Source of the DNA: Stutzerimonas stutzeri
GTDB taxonomy: Bacteria > Pseudomonadota > Gammaproteobacteria > Pseudomonadales > Pseudomonadaceae
DNA length: 50,351 nt
Direction: 5' to 3'
NCBI GenBank assembly: GCA_002339675.1
Contig: DDKB01000024.1
Span: 1-50,351, forward strand
Shown: positions 1 to 7,229 of the stretch, piece by piece
How positions within the stretch are numbered: position 1 is the stretch's first letter
Layout of the letters: each line of letters starts with the position of its first letter
Position numbers and translations under genes: made by a program
The notes under the pieces: generated by a model
Told to the model about the DNA's origin: nothing
The model's input: the letters and a program-made list of their open reading frames with translations, nothing else
Databases searched by the model: none

Positions 1-1806
1 TTTTTACACACTCTGGGCCAGAAGCGGACGCTTGGAATTATCGAAAATCGAGCGAATTCTGATGCAACCGCTGACGGCAGCGGACGATATTGCCAGCAAC
101 ACAATGGTGCGCGACTGGTTGGCGGAGAGCGAAAATGGTGCCGATCTACCACGCTTTGTCAGCTACCTGAGTGGAGTGTTGGAGCAGCACAAGGCCGCCA
201 CGGCTTTCGTGATTTCTTCGGCAACCAGTCGCCATTACAGTGAAAAGGGGCTGGAGCGCACGCTGAGCCGCGCTAACGCCCAAGACGCCTGGTATTACCG
301 TTTCCTCGACAGTGCGCAGCGCCGCGTCGTCGAAATTGGTACCGACGGCAATACCGGCGCCCTCACGCTGTTTATCGATCTGCGCGTGGAAAAAGCTGGT
401 CAGTTGCTGGGCGTTGCCGGCCTCGGTTTGCGCATGGACGAGCTCTCAACTCTGATCAAAAACTTCAGTTTCGGCGAGCGCGGCAAGGTGTACCTGGTGC
501 GCAACGACGGCCTGATTCAGATCCATCCGCAAACCGATTTGAACGGTGATCGCCAACTCGCCGAGCAGATTGGCGCACCGGCAGCACGGGCCGTACTGGG
601 CAAGTCTGCGCTGTCATCGGCGGCTTTCGAGCGCGAGGGCGAGCCCTATCTGGCGATCAGCTTGCCATTGCGCGATTTGAATTGGACGTTAGTCGCTGAG
701 GTGCCGGAAGCACAAATCTATGCGCAAGCGCACCAGGCGCTGTGGTTGACCAGCCTGATCGGTGCGGGTGTGGCGCTGGTGTGTCTGGCATTGGTGGTTT
801 GGTTGGCGCAGAGCCTGGTCAAGCCTATCCAGCAGGTTACCCGTGCCTTGGTGGCAATTGGCAGCGGCGGCGGTGACCTTACCCATCGCCTGGATGACAG
901 CCGTGCTGATGAGTTGGGGGATCTGGCCCGTGGCTTCAACCGCTTTTTGCTCAGCCAGCGCGAGATGATCGCGGACGTGCTGAATACCAGCGAGCGGCTG
1001 CGCTCCACGGTTGGCCAAGTGGCGAAGGTGGTGGACAACACCGCCACGCGTGCCGACCGCCAACAGGAAATGACTGAGATGGTGGCCACTGCAGTTCATG
1101 AAATGGGGCTGACGGTGCAGGAGATTGCGCGCAACGCCGGCAGTGCGGCTTCTGCGTCGCATGGCGCTCGGGAGGAGGCGTTGCAGGCCCGAGAGGTGGT
1201 GCGCGGCTCCATTTCCCATATTGAAAGCATGTCTGACGATATCGGCACGGCTTCGGGCGCGGTGGGCGAGCTGGCCCGGCAAGTGGCCTCCATCGACCAA
1301 GTGCTGGCAGTGATCCGTGGCGTCTCCGAACAGACTAATCTGCTCGCCCTGAACGCAGCGATTGAAGCGGCGCGGGCCGGCGAAATGGGCCGCGGCTTTG
1401 CAGTGGTGGCGGATGAAGTACGCACATTGGCGCGTCGTACGCAGCTGTCCACCGACGAGATTCAGAGCATGATCGCCGGCCTTAAGCAGGGCGCGGAAAA
1501 CGCTGTGGCTTCGATGCACAAGGGGCAGGCGGCTACCGGGACAGGGTTGCCTCCAGCCAGCGCACGGGACGTTCACTTGAGGCGATCACCGAGCAGGTGA
1601 ACCGCATCAGCGACATGAACCATCAGGTGGCGGCCGCTACCGAGGAACAGTCGGCGGTGACCGAGGAGATCAACCGCAACGTACAAGGCATTTCCGATCT
1701 GGCGCGTGCTACCGCGGGGGAGGTGAATGATTGTCGTCAGGAGTGCCGCACCTTGAGCGGCCTGGCCGACGACCTGGCGCGGCAGATGGGCGGGTTCAAG
1801 CTGTAG
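1..1806 (+). pseudogene. Methyl-accepting chemotaxis protein, 5'-truncated by the window and frameshifted
   Basis: Inner-membrane chemoreceptor that would pass ligand sensing to CheA/CheW. The open frame is already coding at base 2, so the N-terminus lies outside the window. Seen in order: periplasmic Cache-like sensor (to about 700), a membrane segment (about 735-810), a HAMP region, and the very conserved signalling hairpin tip with EQTNLLALNAAIEAARAGE near 1330-1385. The frame breaks near 1541-1547: in the GGGACAGGGTT stretch one base appears to be missing, after which the normal MCP C-terminus (from about 1548, TEEQSAVTEEINRNVQGI) continues in the +1-shifted frame and stops at 1806. Either a true pseudogene or a one-base sequence error. 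Its place beside a purine catabolic cluster suggests, by inference only, a purine or methylxanthine chemoreceptor. Confidence 0.8.
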
Positions 1807-1850
1807 GCAGCGCGGGCGGGAGAGGCAGTTAAGGCTTCTCCCGCGTCGGG

Positions 1851-2513
1851 TTACAGACCCAGCACCGCTTTAAGGTCGATATCCGGCGGCACCGTCGTGT
1901 TGAACTTGTAACCCTTGATCACCAGGTTGTAGTGCGAGGCCAGCAGGTTCTTGGCAGACGCCGCGTCGCGGCGCTCGAAGCAATCCACCAGGCGGGTGTG
2001 CTCGTCACGCAGCTGGCAGTAATCGAAGCCCGAGCGGTATAGCGCGTTGATCAGCGCTTCCTGCCGGCGCAGCTGGTTGTGGATGTTGTTGAGAATGTCG
2101 TTCTTCAGGAACGAGATCAGCAGCGAGTGAAACTCACGGCCCAGTTTGTCGCCCAGATCATGGTCGTGGGCTTGGTGCGCGGCCTGCTCCTTGAGGGTGT
2201 GGGCACGCAATATCTCCAGCTCGTTCTGGGTGATCGACTTGGTCAATTGGTCAATCACACCGCTCTCCAGTACCAGGAGCATCTGGTAGAGCTGGTACGC
2301 ATCGTCGAAGGTCGGGCAGGCCACGGATGACGAGCGTTTGGGTGACACCTCCACCAGGCGATCCTGCGAAAGCCGGATCAGCGCCTGCCGGACCACCGTC
2401 CGGCTTACATCGAACAACTCCGCAATATCCCGCTCATTTAGCTTTGTGCCTGGCGGCAAGCGCCGGTGGTAGATCGCATCCGATATGGCAGAGACAATTT
2501 TCTGGGTGAGCAT
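1851..2513 (-). CDS. GntR-family transcriptional regulator, FCD subfamily
   Basis: DNA-binding ligand-responsive regulator, 220 aa from the ATG at 2513 (a TTG at 2528 would add five residues; neither has a strong ribosome site). The winged helix-turn-helix is at about residues 5-70 (LNERDIAELFDVSRTVVRQA) and is followed by an all-helical FCD domain with the usual metal/ligand histidines (GREFHSLL, DEHTRLV, LLASHY). FCD regulators usually bind short palindromes of the TGGTNNACCA type and release them on binding a catabolic substrate. It is divergent from the nucleobase permease, and the intervening region has exactly such a palindrome, repeated in front of the demethylase operon at 12174. I infer that this protein is the local repressor of both units. 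Confidence 0.85.
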   Translation of the reverse strand: MLTQKIVSAISDAIYHRRLPPGTKLNERDIAELFDVSRTVVRQALIRLSQDRLVEVSPKRSSSVACPTFDDAYQLYQMLLVLESGVIDQLTKSITQNELEILRAHTLKEQAAHQAHDHDLGDKLGREFHSLLISFLKNDILNNIHNQLRRQEALINALYRSGFDYCQLRDEHTRLVDCFERRDAASAKNLLASHYNLVIKGYKFNTTVPPDIDLKAVLGL

Positions 2514-2731
2514 GGCACCAGCTATCAATAGACGTTCGCAGCCGCGAAGCCTACCACAGGCCTTTATCCGCCTTCACTGAGCACCATCTTGGGGATGGGT
2601 AGCGGTCTGGCGATCGTATGTGGGGCATATTCCCCGTGGTGGGTCACGCCTTTTCAGAAAATTCACCGCGAGTAACCTGACCAATAAGACAAATTGTCGA
2701 TCTGGCATGGAGAATGCTTTTTGTCATCGCT

Positions 2732-2743
2732 CTGGTATACCAG
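2732..2743. promoter_or_regulatory. Putative GntR operator, copy 1
   Basis: Perfect 12-bp palindrome CTGGTATACCAG in the divergent region between the GntR gene and the permease, about 160 bp upstream of the permease start. The same 12 bases occur at 12174-12185 upstream of the demethylase operon and LysR gene. The form fits known FCD-type GntR sites. Confidence 0.65.
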
Positions 2744-2753
2744 TTGCTCAATA

Positions 2754-2765
2754 TTGGTACTCCAG
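2754..2765. promoter_or_regulatory. Putative degenerate second GntR operator
   Basis: TTGGTACTCCAG matches the perfect palindrome at 9 of 12 positions and lies 22 bp (two helical turns) from it, centre to centre, so a second dimer could bind on the same DNA face. Degenerate, hence only suggestive. Confidence 0.4.
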
Positions 2766-2830
2766 TAATGAAAACTGGTCATATTTCAGGATTCGACCAA
2801 CGACCTTTGTGATGACGGATCAGGCCGCGA

Positions 2831-2847
2831 GGCGGGGGCACCCCGCC
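2831..2847 (+). other. GC-rich hairpin in the permease leader
   Basis: GGCGGGG, three-base loop, CCCCGCC: a perfect 7-bp stem located 54 bp before the permease start. No T-run follows, so it is not a standard terminator. It could affect leader stability or translation. The rest of 2514-2900 shows the two operator-like palindromes and no gene. Confidence 0.4.
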
Positions 2848-2900
2848 GACGTTCGCAGGAAGCGCGGACTGCTCCGTCCCAGCCACCAGTGCAGGGTTTT

Positions 2901-4247
2901 ATGAAGACAATCTCGGCTCCAAACAAGGCGCAATACCTGCGCATGCTTCTGCTGGCGTGCCAGCATGTGATGGTGATGTATGCCGGGGCAGTGGCCATTC
3001 CCCTGGTGCTTGGCGCGGCGCTGGGTCTGTCCAAGACCGACATCGCCTTTCTGATCAATGCCGACCTTTTCGCCTGCGGGATCGTGACCATCATCCAGGC
3101 CATCGGTATCGGGCCGGTCGGTATCCGCATGCCGGTGATGATGGGCGTGACCTTCACGGCCATCGGCCCAATGATCGCCATCGGCTCCGATCCCAGCGCT
3201 GGTTTGTCGGCTATTTTTGGGGCCACCATCGCTGCCGGCTTGTTCGGCCTGGCCATGGCACCTCTAGTGGGCAAGCTGCTGCGATTCTTTCCGCCGGTGG
3301 TCACAGGTACCGAGATTGTCGCGGTGGGGCTGTCGCTGATGTCAGTTGCCGCGGCATGGTCCGCCGGTGGTTTTGGCAACGCCGAATTCGGCCGCCCGCT
3401 GTACCTGGCAATCGCCTGTGCGGTACTGCTGTGCATCTTGCTGATCGTTCGTTTCACCAAGGGTTTCCTCAACAACATCTCGGTGTTGCTGGGCCTGATA
3501 TTCGGTTTTGCCCTGTCGGCTGGCGCAGGTTTGGTCAGCCTGGACGGCATCGAGGACGCCCCGGTGTTCGGTGTGATCCTGCCTTTCCATTTCGGTATGC
3601 CGACGTTCCATTTGTGGCCCATGGCGGCCATGTGCATCGTGATGCTGGTGACCTTTATCGAGTCGACAGGCATGTTCATTGCCTTGGGCGAGATCGTCGA
3701 CAAGCCCATGGATGAACGCACCCTGGTTCGTGGCTTTCGTGCCGATGCCCTCGGCACGGCGGTGGGTGGCATCTTCAATACCTTCCCGTACACCTCGTAT
3801 GCGCAAAATATCGGTCTGGTCAGCATCACGGGCGTGCGCAGCCCCTGGGTGTGCGCGTTGGCCGGGGCGATTCTGATTGTGCTGGGTCTGTTTCCCAAGG
3901 TGGCCTACTTCGTGGCGTCGATTCCGCCCTATGTGCTGGGCGGTGCCGGCATCGTAATGTTCGGCATGGTTACGGCCAGTGGCATGAAGGTGCTCGGCCG
4001 GGTGGATTTCAAGAATGTCGGCAATCTTTATATCGTCGCCATAAGCCTGGCGGTGGGCATGTTGCCCGTGGTCTCGCCGCACTTTTTCAGCAAGTTGCCT
4101 TCCTCGTTGGGGCCGATCCTGGAAAGCCCGATTCTGCTCACGGCAATTGTCGCGATCACCTTGAATATCTTTTTCAACGGTATCGGTTTGAGAAAACCGC
4201 AGAACGACGCCGCGACTGGCGAGGGTATTGGTCAACACTCCAACTGA
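2901..4247 (+). CDS. NCS2-family nucleobase (xanthine/uric acid type) permease
   Basis: Polytopic inner-membrane proton symporter, 448 aa. The N-terminal QHVMVMYAGAVAIPLVLG segment and the later NAT signature QNIGLVSITG (about residues 300-312, following GGIFNTFPYTSY) are typical of the xanthine/urate branch rather than the UraA uracil branch; compare the UraA-type paralogue at 31322-32584 in the same window. ATG at 2901 is preferred (AGGG just upstream); GTG at 2889 is in frame. It is divergent from the GntR gene and followed by a terminator at 4325-4350. With the demethylase operon in the same island it probably imports methylxanthines or xanthine; the substrate is inferred from context, the family is secure. 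Confidence 0.9.
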   Translation: MKTISAPNKAQYLRMLLLACQHVMVMYAGAVAIPLVLGAALGLSKTDIAFLINADLFACGIVTIIQAIGIGPVGIRMPVMMGVTFTAIGPMIAIGSDPSAGLSAIFGATIAAGLFGLAMAPLVGKLLRFFPPVVTGTEIVAVGLSLMSVAAAWSAGGFGNAEFGRPLYLAIACAVLLCILLIVRFTKGFLNNISVLLGLIFGFALSAGAGLVSLDGIEDAPVFGVILPFHFGMPTFHLWPMAAMCIVMLVTFIESTGMFIALGEIVDKPMDERTLVRGFRADALGTAVGGIFNTFPYTSYAQNIGLVSITGVRSPWVCALAGAILIVLGLFPKVAYFVASIPPYVLGGAGIVMFGMVTASGMKVLGRVDFKNVGNLYIVAISLAVGMLPVVSPHFFSKLPSSLGPILESPILLTAIVAITLNIFFNGIGLRKPQNDAATGEGIGQHSN

Positions 4248-4565
4248 TATCTCTGATTGTTTGGTGATAATTAAGTGAAACGCTACCTGTCTTGATAGCT
4301 ACCAGGGGGCAGGTAATACACTAGAGCGACCTTATAGGTCGCTTTTTTTTGCGCTGATAGTTACCTTGGTAAGTGCATTTAATAATACAAAAAAACACGC
4401 ACTAAATTACTTCACCACACCAAAAACCGCCCCCAATAGCAGCAAAAATGCATTTCAAGAGCTTGTAAACTCCTGCAAAGTCTGCGCAATTCGTGCATTT
4501 ATTGGCCCCTTACTTGCTATATGTAAATGCTGACTATTCGATCAGCTTTATATATGGGGGATAAG
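4248..4565. other. AT-rich intergenic region between permease and outer-membrane channel
   Basis: No gene seen. It contains the permease terminator (4325-4350). The near-repeat TGATAGCTACC/TGATAGTTACC (4293-4303 and 4355-4365) brackets this hairpin, and TACCTG/CAGGTA (4284-4289 and 4310-4315) could form a stem just before it. TGCATTT occurs three times (4374, 4449, 4494) in the part ahead of the channel gene, where its promoter must lie. I could not match it to a known purine or xanthine riboswitch. Confidence 0.5.
4325..4350 (+). terminator. Rho-independent terminator after the permease
   Basis: Stem AGCGACC/GGTCGCT around a 5-base loop, followed by a run of eight T. It is 78 bp past the permease stop. 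Confidence 0.85.
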
Positions 4566-5363
4566 ATGAAAGTTAACAATAAGTCCACTGTTTTTGCAGC
4601 AAGCTTTTTGGGGTTTTCGTGTTTGCCATCGGTATCGCATGCCGATATGAATTGGCACAGCGAAAGTCTCACTTATCAATACGGCAAAGAGTTCAAGGTG
4701 GATGCACGCACCGTACAAACCATTACCTTCGAACATGCCAGCGACTGGTCGTGGGGCGATGTGTATTTATTTATGGACAACAATTGGTACCCAGGCGGTG
4801 GTACTTACAATGATGGACACCATTCCATTTACAGTGAATTGGCGCCGCGACTTTCGTTGGGCAAAGTGTTTGATAGCAAACTGTCGTTCGGTCCCGTCAA
4901 GGACGTATTGATTGCGTCGAGTTTTGAATGGGATAAAAACGAAAAGCATGAAACGCACGATCAGGTTAACTATTTGCTCGGCCCGGGCTTTGATCTCGAT
5001 CTACCGGGTTTCGATTATTTCCAGCTTAACTTCTACTACCGCAAACCAGACGGCGGTGTAGCACCTAGTGGGCAATGGCAAATCACGCCGGTCTGGTCGT
5101 ATACCATTCCGATCGGCCGCTCCGACGTGGTGATCGATGGTTATATGGACTGGGTGGTCAATAATAAAGGCACGTATCACAGTAATCTGCTGTTCAACCC
5201 GCAGATCAAATATGACCTGGGCAAGCACTTTGGTTATGAGCCCAAGCGCTTCTACGCCGGGGTCGAGTACAACAACTGGACAAACAAATACGCGATCAAA
5301 GACACCCGCGCATTCGACACCGATCAGAATGTGACCAGTCTGATTGTGAAGGTGTATTTCTAA
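4566..5363 (+). CDS. Tsx-like nucleoside-specific outer-membrane channel
   Basis: Outer-membrane beta-barrel, 265 aa, of the nucleoside-specific channel (Tsx/OmpK) family. The start at 4566 has a strong GGGGGA ribosome site. Residues 1 to about 26 are a signal peptide ending SVSHA before DMNW. Next come aromatic-rich alternating strands (SLTYQYGKEFKV, WSWGDVYLFMDNNW) and a C-terminal strand ending VTSLIVKVYF with terminal Phe, the BamA recognition pattern. Its base composition is visibly more AT-rich than its neighbours, suggesting a separate origin. Between the permease and the oxygenase operon it probably provides outer-membrane entry for purines or nucleosides; ligand not shown by sequence. 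Confidence 0.8.
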   Translation: MKVNNKSTVFAASFLGFSCLPSVSHADMNWHSESLTYQYGKEFKVDARTVQTITFEHASDWSWGDVYLFMDNNWYPGGGTYNDGHHSIYSELAPRLSLGKVFDSKLSFGPVKDVLIASSFEWDKNEKHETHDQVNYLLGPGFDLDLPGFDYFQLNFYYRKPDGGVAPSGQWQITPVWSYTIPIGRSDVVIDGYMDWVVNNKGTYHSNLLFNPQIKYDLGKHFGYEPKRFYAGVEYNNWTNKYAIKDTRAFDTDQNVTSLIVKVYF

Positions 5364-5370
5364 AACAACA

Positions 5371-5390
5371 CCGGGCGGTTATCCGCCCGG
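5371..5390 (+). terminator. Hairpin terminator after the Tsx-like gene
   Basis: CCGGGCGG, TTAT loop, CCGCCCGG: a perfect 8-bp GC stem starting 7 bp after the stop codon. The T-tract is short (TT), so efficiency is uncertain. Confidence 0.6.
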
Positions 5391-5416
5391 TTCAGCCTTG
5401 CCAAAAGCGAGGCATG

Positions 5417-5443
5417 AAAAAGGCCACTCGCTAGTGGCCTTTT
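5417..5443 (-). terminator. Bidirectional terminator at the end of the demethylase operon
   Basis: AAAAAGGCCACT, CGCT loop, AGTGGCCTTTT. It has T-runs on either strand and lies between the convergent Tsx-like and 2OG-oxygenase genes, so it can end both transcripts. Confidence 0.8.
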
Positions 5444-5457
5444 CCGCTGTCGGCGCG

Positions 5458-6447
5458 TTATGCCGTGGCTTTCTTGACCCCGAAGGTCTTGTCGAACATA
5501 GCCGCGATATGACCGCCGACAGTGATGGGCGCCGGATAGACCTCATCGGCCTTGCGCAGCGTGGGCACCACCGAGGCTTCGTAGTAGTAATCCAGGTCGA
5601 AAAAAGTTGGCACCGAGTAGCGCGGGGTGTCTTTTTTGGAGTTGAACACGCGGTGCATGGTCGAGTGATAGAGGCCATTGGTGAGCACCGGCACCATATC
5701 GCCGAGGTTCACCACAAAGGTGTTCTCGATAAACGGCGCTTTCAGCCACTCACCGTCGGCATTGCGCACCTCGAGACCGCCGACTTCATCCTGCAGCAGC
5801 AAGGTAATCAGGCCCCAGTCGGTATGGGCACCGGCGCCAATCTGGTTTTCACGGGCATCGGCCGGCTGGCTGGGGTAGTGCAGCATGCGGGTAATGATCA
5901 TCGGCTCTTTGAGGCCCTGGTCGAAAAAGTCTTCGGGCAACTGCAGCGACAGGGCAAGCAAGCGGACGATCTTGCGACCGAGCAGATCCATGTAGCGCAT
6001 ATAGTCTTCGGTCTGCTGGCGGAAACGGGGGTTGCCCGCTGGCCATTGGTTCGGGCCGTGATAGGGTGTTTTGCGAATAACGTGCGGATGTGCGTCGTCC
6101 AACTCGCGACCCAGCAGAAACCCTTCTTTCAGATCGGGCGGCGAACCTTCATCGAGAATTTGCGCCGCAATCGGTTCATACCCTCGCAGGCAACTGGAGT
6201 TTTTCGAGTTGACCAACATTTTTTCGTGCAGCGGCGTTTTGAAATATTCCTTGGCTACATCAAACTGCGCTTTCTGCAGTTCTACCGGTACGCCATGGTT
6301 TTTAATATAAAAGAAACCGGTCTGCCGTGCCGCCTTATGAATTTCCCAGGCTACTGCCTTGCGCTTCTCGATATCGTGGGAAAAGCTGTCCGCCAGATCG
6401 ATAACCGGAATGTTTTTGGCCACTGAAGGCGGGGTATATATGACCAT
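5458..6447 (-). CDS. Isopenicillin-N-synthase-like 2-oxoglutarate/Fe(II) oxygenase (copy 1)
   Basis: Cytosolic non-heme iron oxygenase, 329 aa; the start at 6447 has AGGAG eight bases upstream. N-terminal DIOX_N region (IPVIDLADSF ... GFFYIKNHGVPVE) and a C-terminal jelly-roll with Fe ligands His and Asp in GAHTDWG (about residues 207-209), distal His in STMHRVF (about 261) and the 2OG-binding RxS in RYSVP (about 271). All catalytic residues are present. Last gene of the minus-strand demethylase run, 134 bp after the GST-like gene, so it may also have its own promoter. It is a paralogue of the oxygenase at 13460-14455. The substrate is unknown; an oxidation in methylxanthine or xanthine breakdown is plausible from context only. 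Confidence 0.85.
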   Translation of the reverse strand: MVIYTPPSVAKNIPVIDLADSFSHDIEKRKAVAWEIHKAARQTGFFYIKNHGVPVELQKAQFDVAKEYFKTPLHEKMLVNSKNSSCLRGYEPIAAQILDEGSPPDLKEGFLLGRELDDAHPHVIRKTPYHGPNQWPAGNPRFRQQTEDYMRYMDLLGRKIVRLLALSLQLPEDFFDQGLKEPMIITRMLHYPSQPADARENQIGAGAHTDWGLITLLLQDEVGGLEVRNADGEWLKAPFIENTFVVNLGDMVPVLTNGLYHSTMHRVFNSKKDTPRYSVPTFFDLDYYYEASVVPTLRKADEVYPAPITVGGHIAAMFDKTFGVKKATA

Positions 6448-6580
6448 CTGCAAAACTCCTGTTGATTACTAAGTGGTGTAACAAGGCAGAGTGGTAGGGC
6501 AACGTGCTGTCAGAACCGCTGTTATGGTTATAGTGCGGGGCAAGTAGCCACGTCTTTTGATGTTCTGACGATAAGAGTAA

Positions 6581-7219
6581 TCAGGGTTTGCCGGCCGGGA
6601 ATATGCCGGCCATTACGGTAAAGCCTGGAATACGTCTGACTTCATCCAGCCAGAGACGCACCGAGGGATAATCCTGCAACGAAAGCCCGGCTTCATCGGC
6701 CATGGCCACATAGGGAAAGCAGGCAATATCGGCAATAGTCGCGTGCGCCAGTGGACAGAGAAACTTGAAATCCTGTTGGCGATTGATCCACAGATGTTTA
6801 TCCATCACCTCCAATAATGTTTGAGCACGCGCGCGACAGGCGTCGGCGTCGAAGTCATACATGAACAACTCATGTAAACGTGCGGCAGAAAGTGATCCGG
6901 TCAGACTATCGGCAAATGCCAGCCACACCTGGATATCACCCAACACCTCCGGTTGATCCAGCGGATACCATTTGCGACTCGGATCAAATATTGATGCCAG
7001 ATAAACCAGAATGGCCTGGGAGTCGCGAATGATCTTTTCGCCATTCTGCAAAACTGGTAATTGACCCATAGGATTGATGCGCAGAAATGCAGGGCGCTTA
7101 TGTTCACGCCCCGGGTGGAACTCGACCACTTCGGTTTCGTATTGCACGCCCAGAATCGATAGCAGCAAACGCACCTTGAAGCAGTTTCCGGATAACTCGT
7201 AATCGTAAAGTTTCAACAT
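6581..7219 (-). CDS. ndmE: Glutathione-S-transferase-like protein, NdmE-like
   Basis: 212 aa. N-terminal thioredoxin-like GST fold (MLKLYDYELSGNCFKVRLLL, with NPMGQLPVLQNG and the RDSQAILVYL glutathione-site segment at about 50-75) and an all-helical C-terminal domain. It starts 10 bp after the stop of the NdmD-like reductase gene, so the two are co-transcribed. In P. putida CBB5 a GST-like protein, NdmE, is needed structurally for the N7-demethylase complex of NdmC with NdmD, and the order C-D-E here is that of a functional complex. The GST family is certain; the NdmE role rests on neighbourhood. Confidence 0.7.
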   Translation of the reverse strand: MLKLYDYELSGNCFKVRLLLSILGVQYETEVVEFHPGREHKRPAFLRINPMGQLPVLQNGEKIIRDSQAILVYLASIFDPSRKWYPLDQPEVLGDIQVWLAFADSLTGSLSAARLHELFMYDFDADACRARAQTLLEVMDKHLWINRQQDFKFLCPLAHATIADIACFPYVAMADEAGLSLQDYPSVRLWLDEVRRIPGFTVMAGIFPAGKP

Positions 7220-7229
7220 CAGACACCCA

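Noticed and set aside
1541..1600. Programmed frameshift in the chemoreceptor
   Set aside because: No slippery heptamer with downstream pseudoknot is evident; a single-base loss in a G-rich run explains it better.
2786..3898. 370-codon minus-strand frame across the permease start
   Set aside because: It is antisense to the NCS2 permease, has no ribosome site and has a composition unlike a real protein.
4248..4565. Purine or xanthine riboswitch ahead of the Tsx-like gene
   Set aside because: There is structure near the terminator, but I could not match the conserved cores of known purine-sensing RNAs, so only the repeats are reported.
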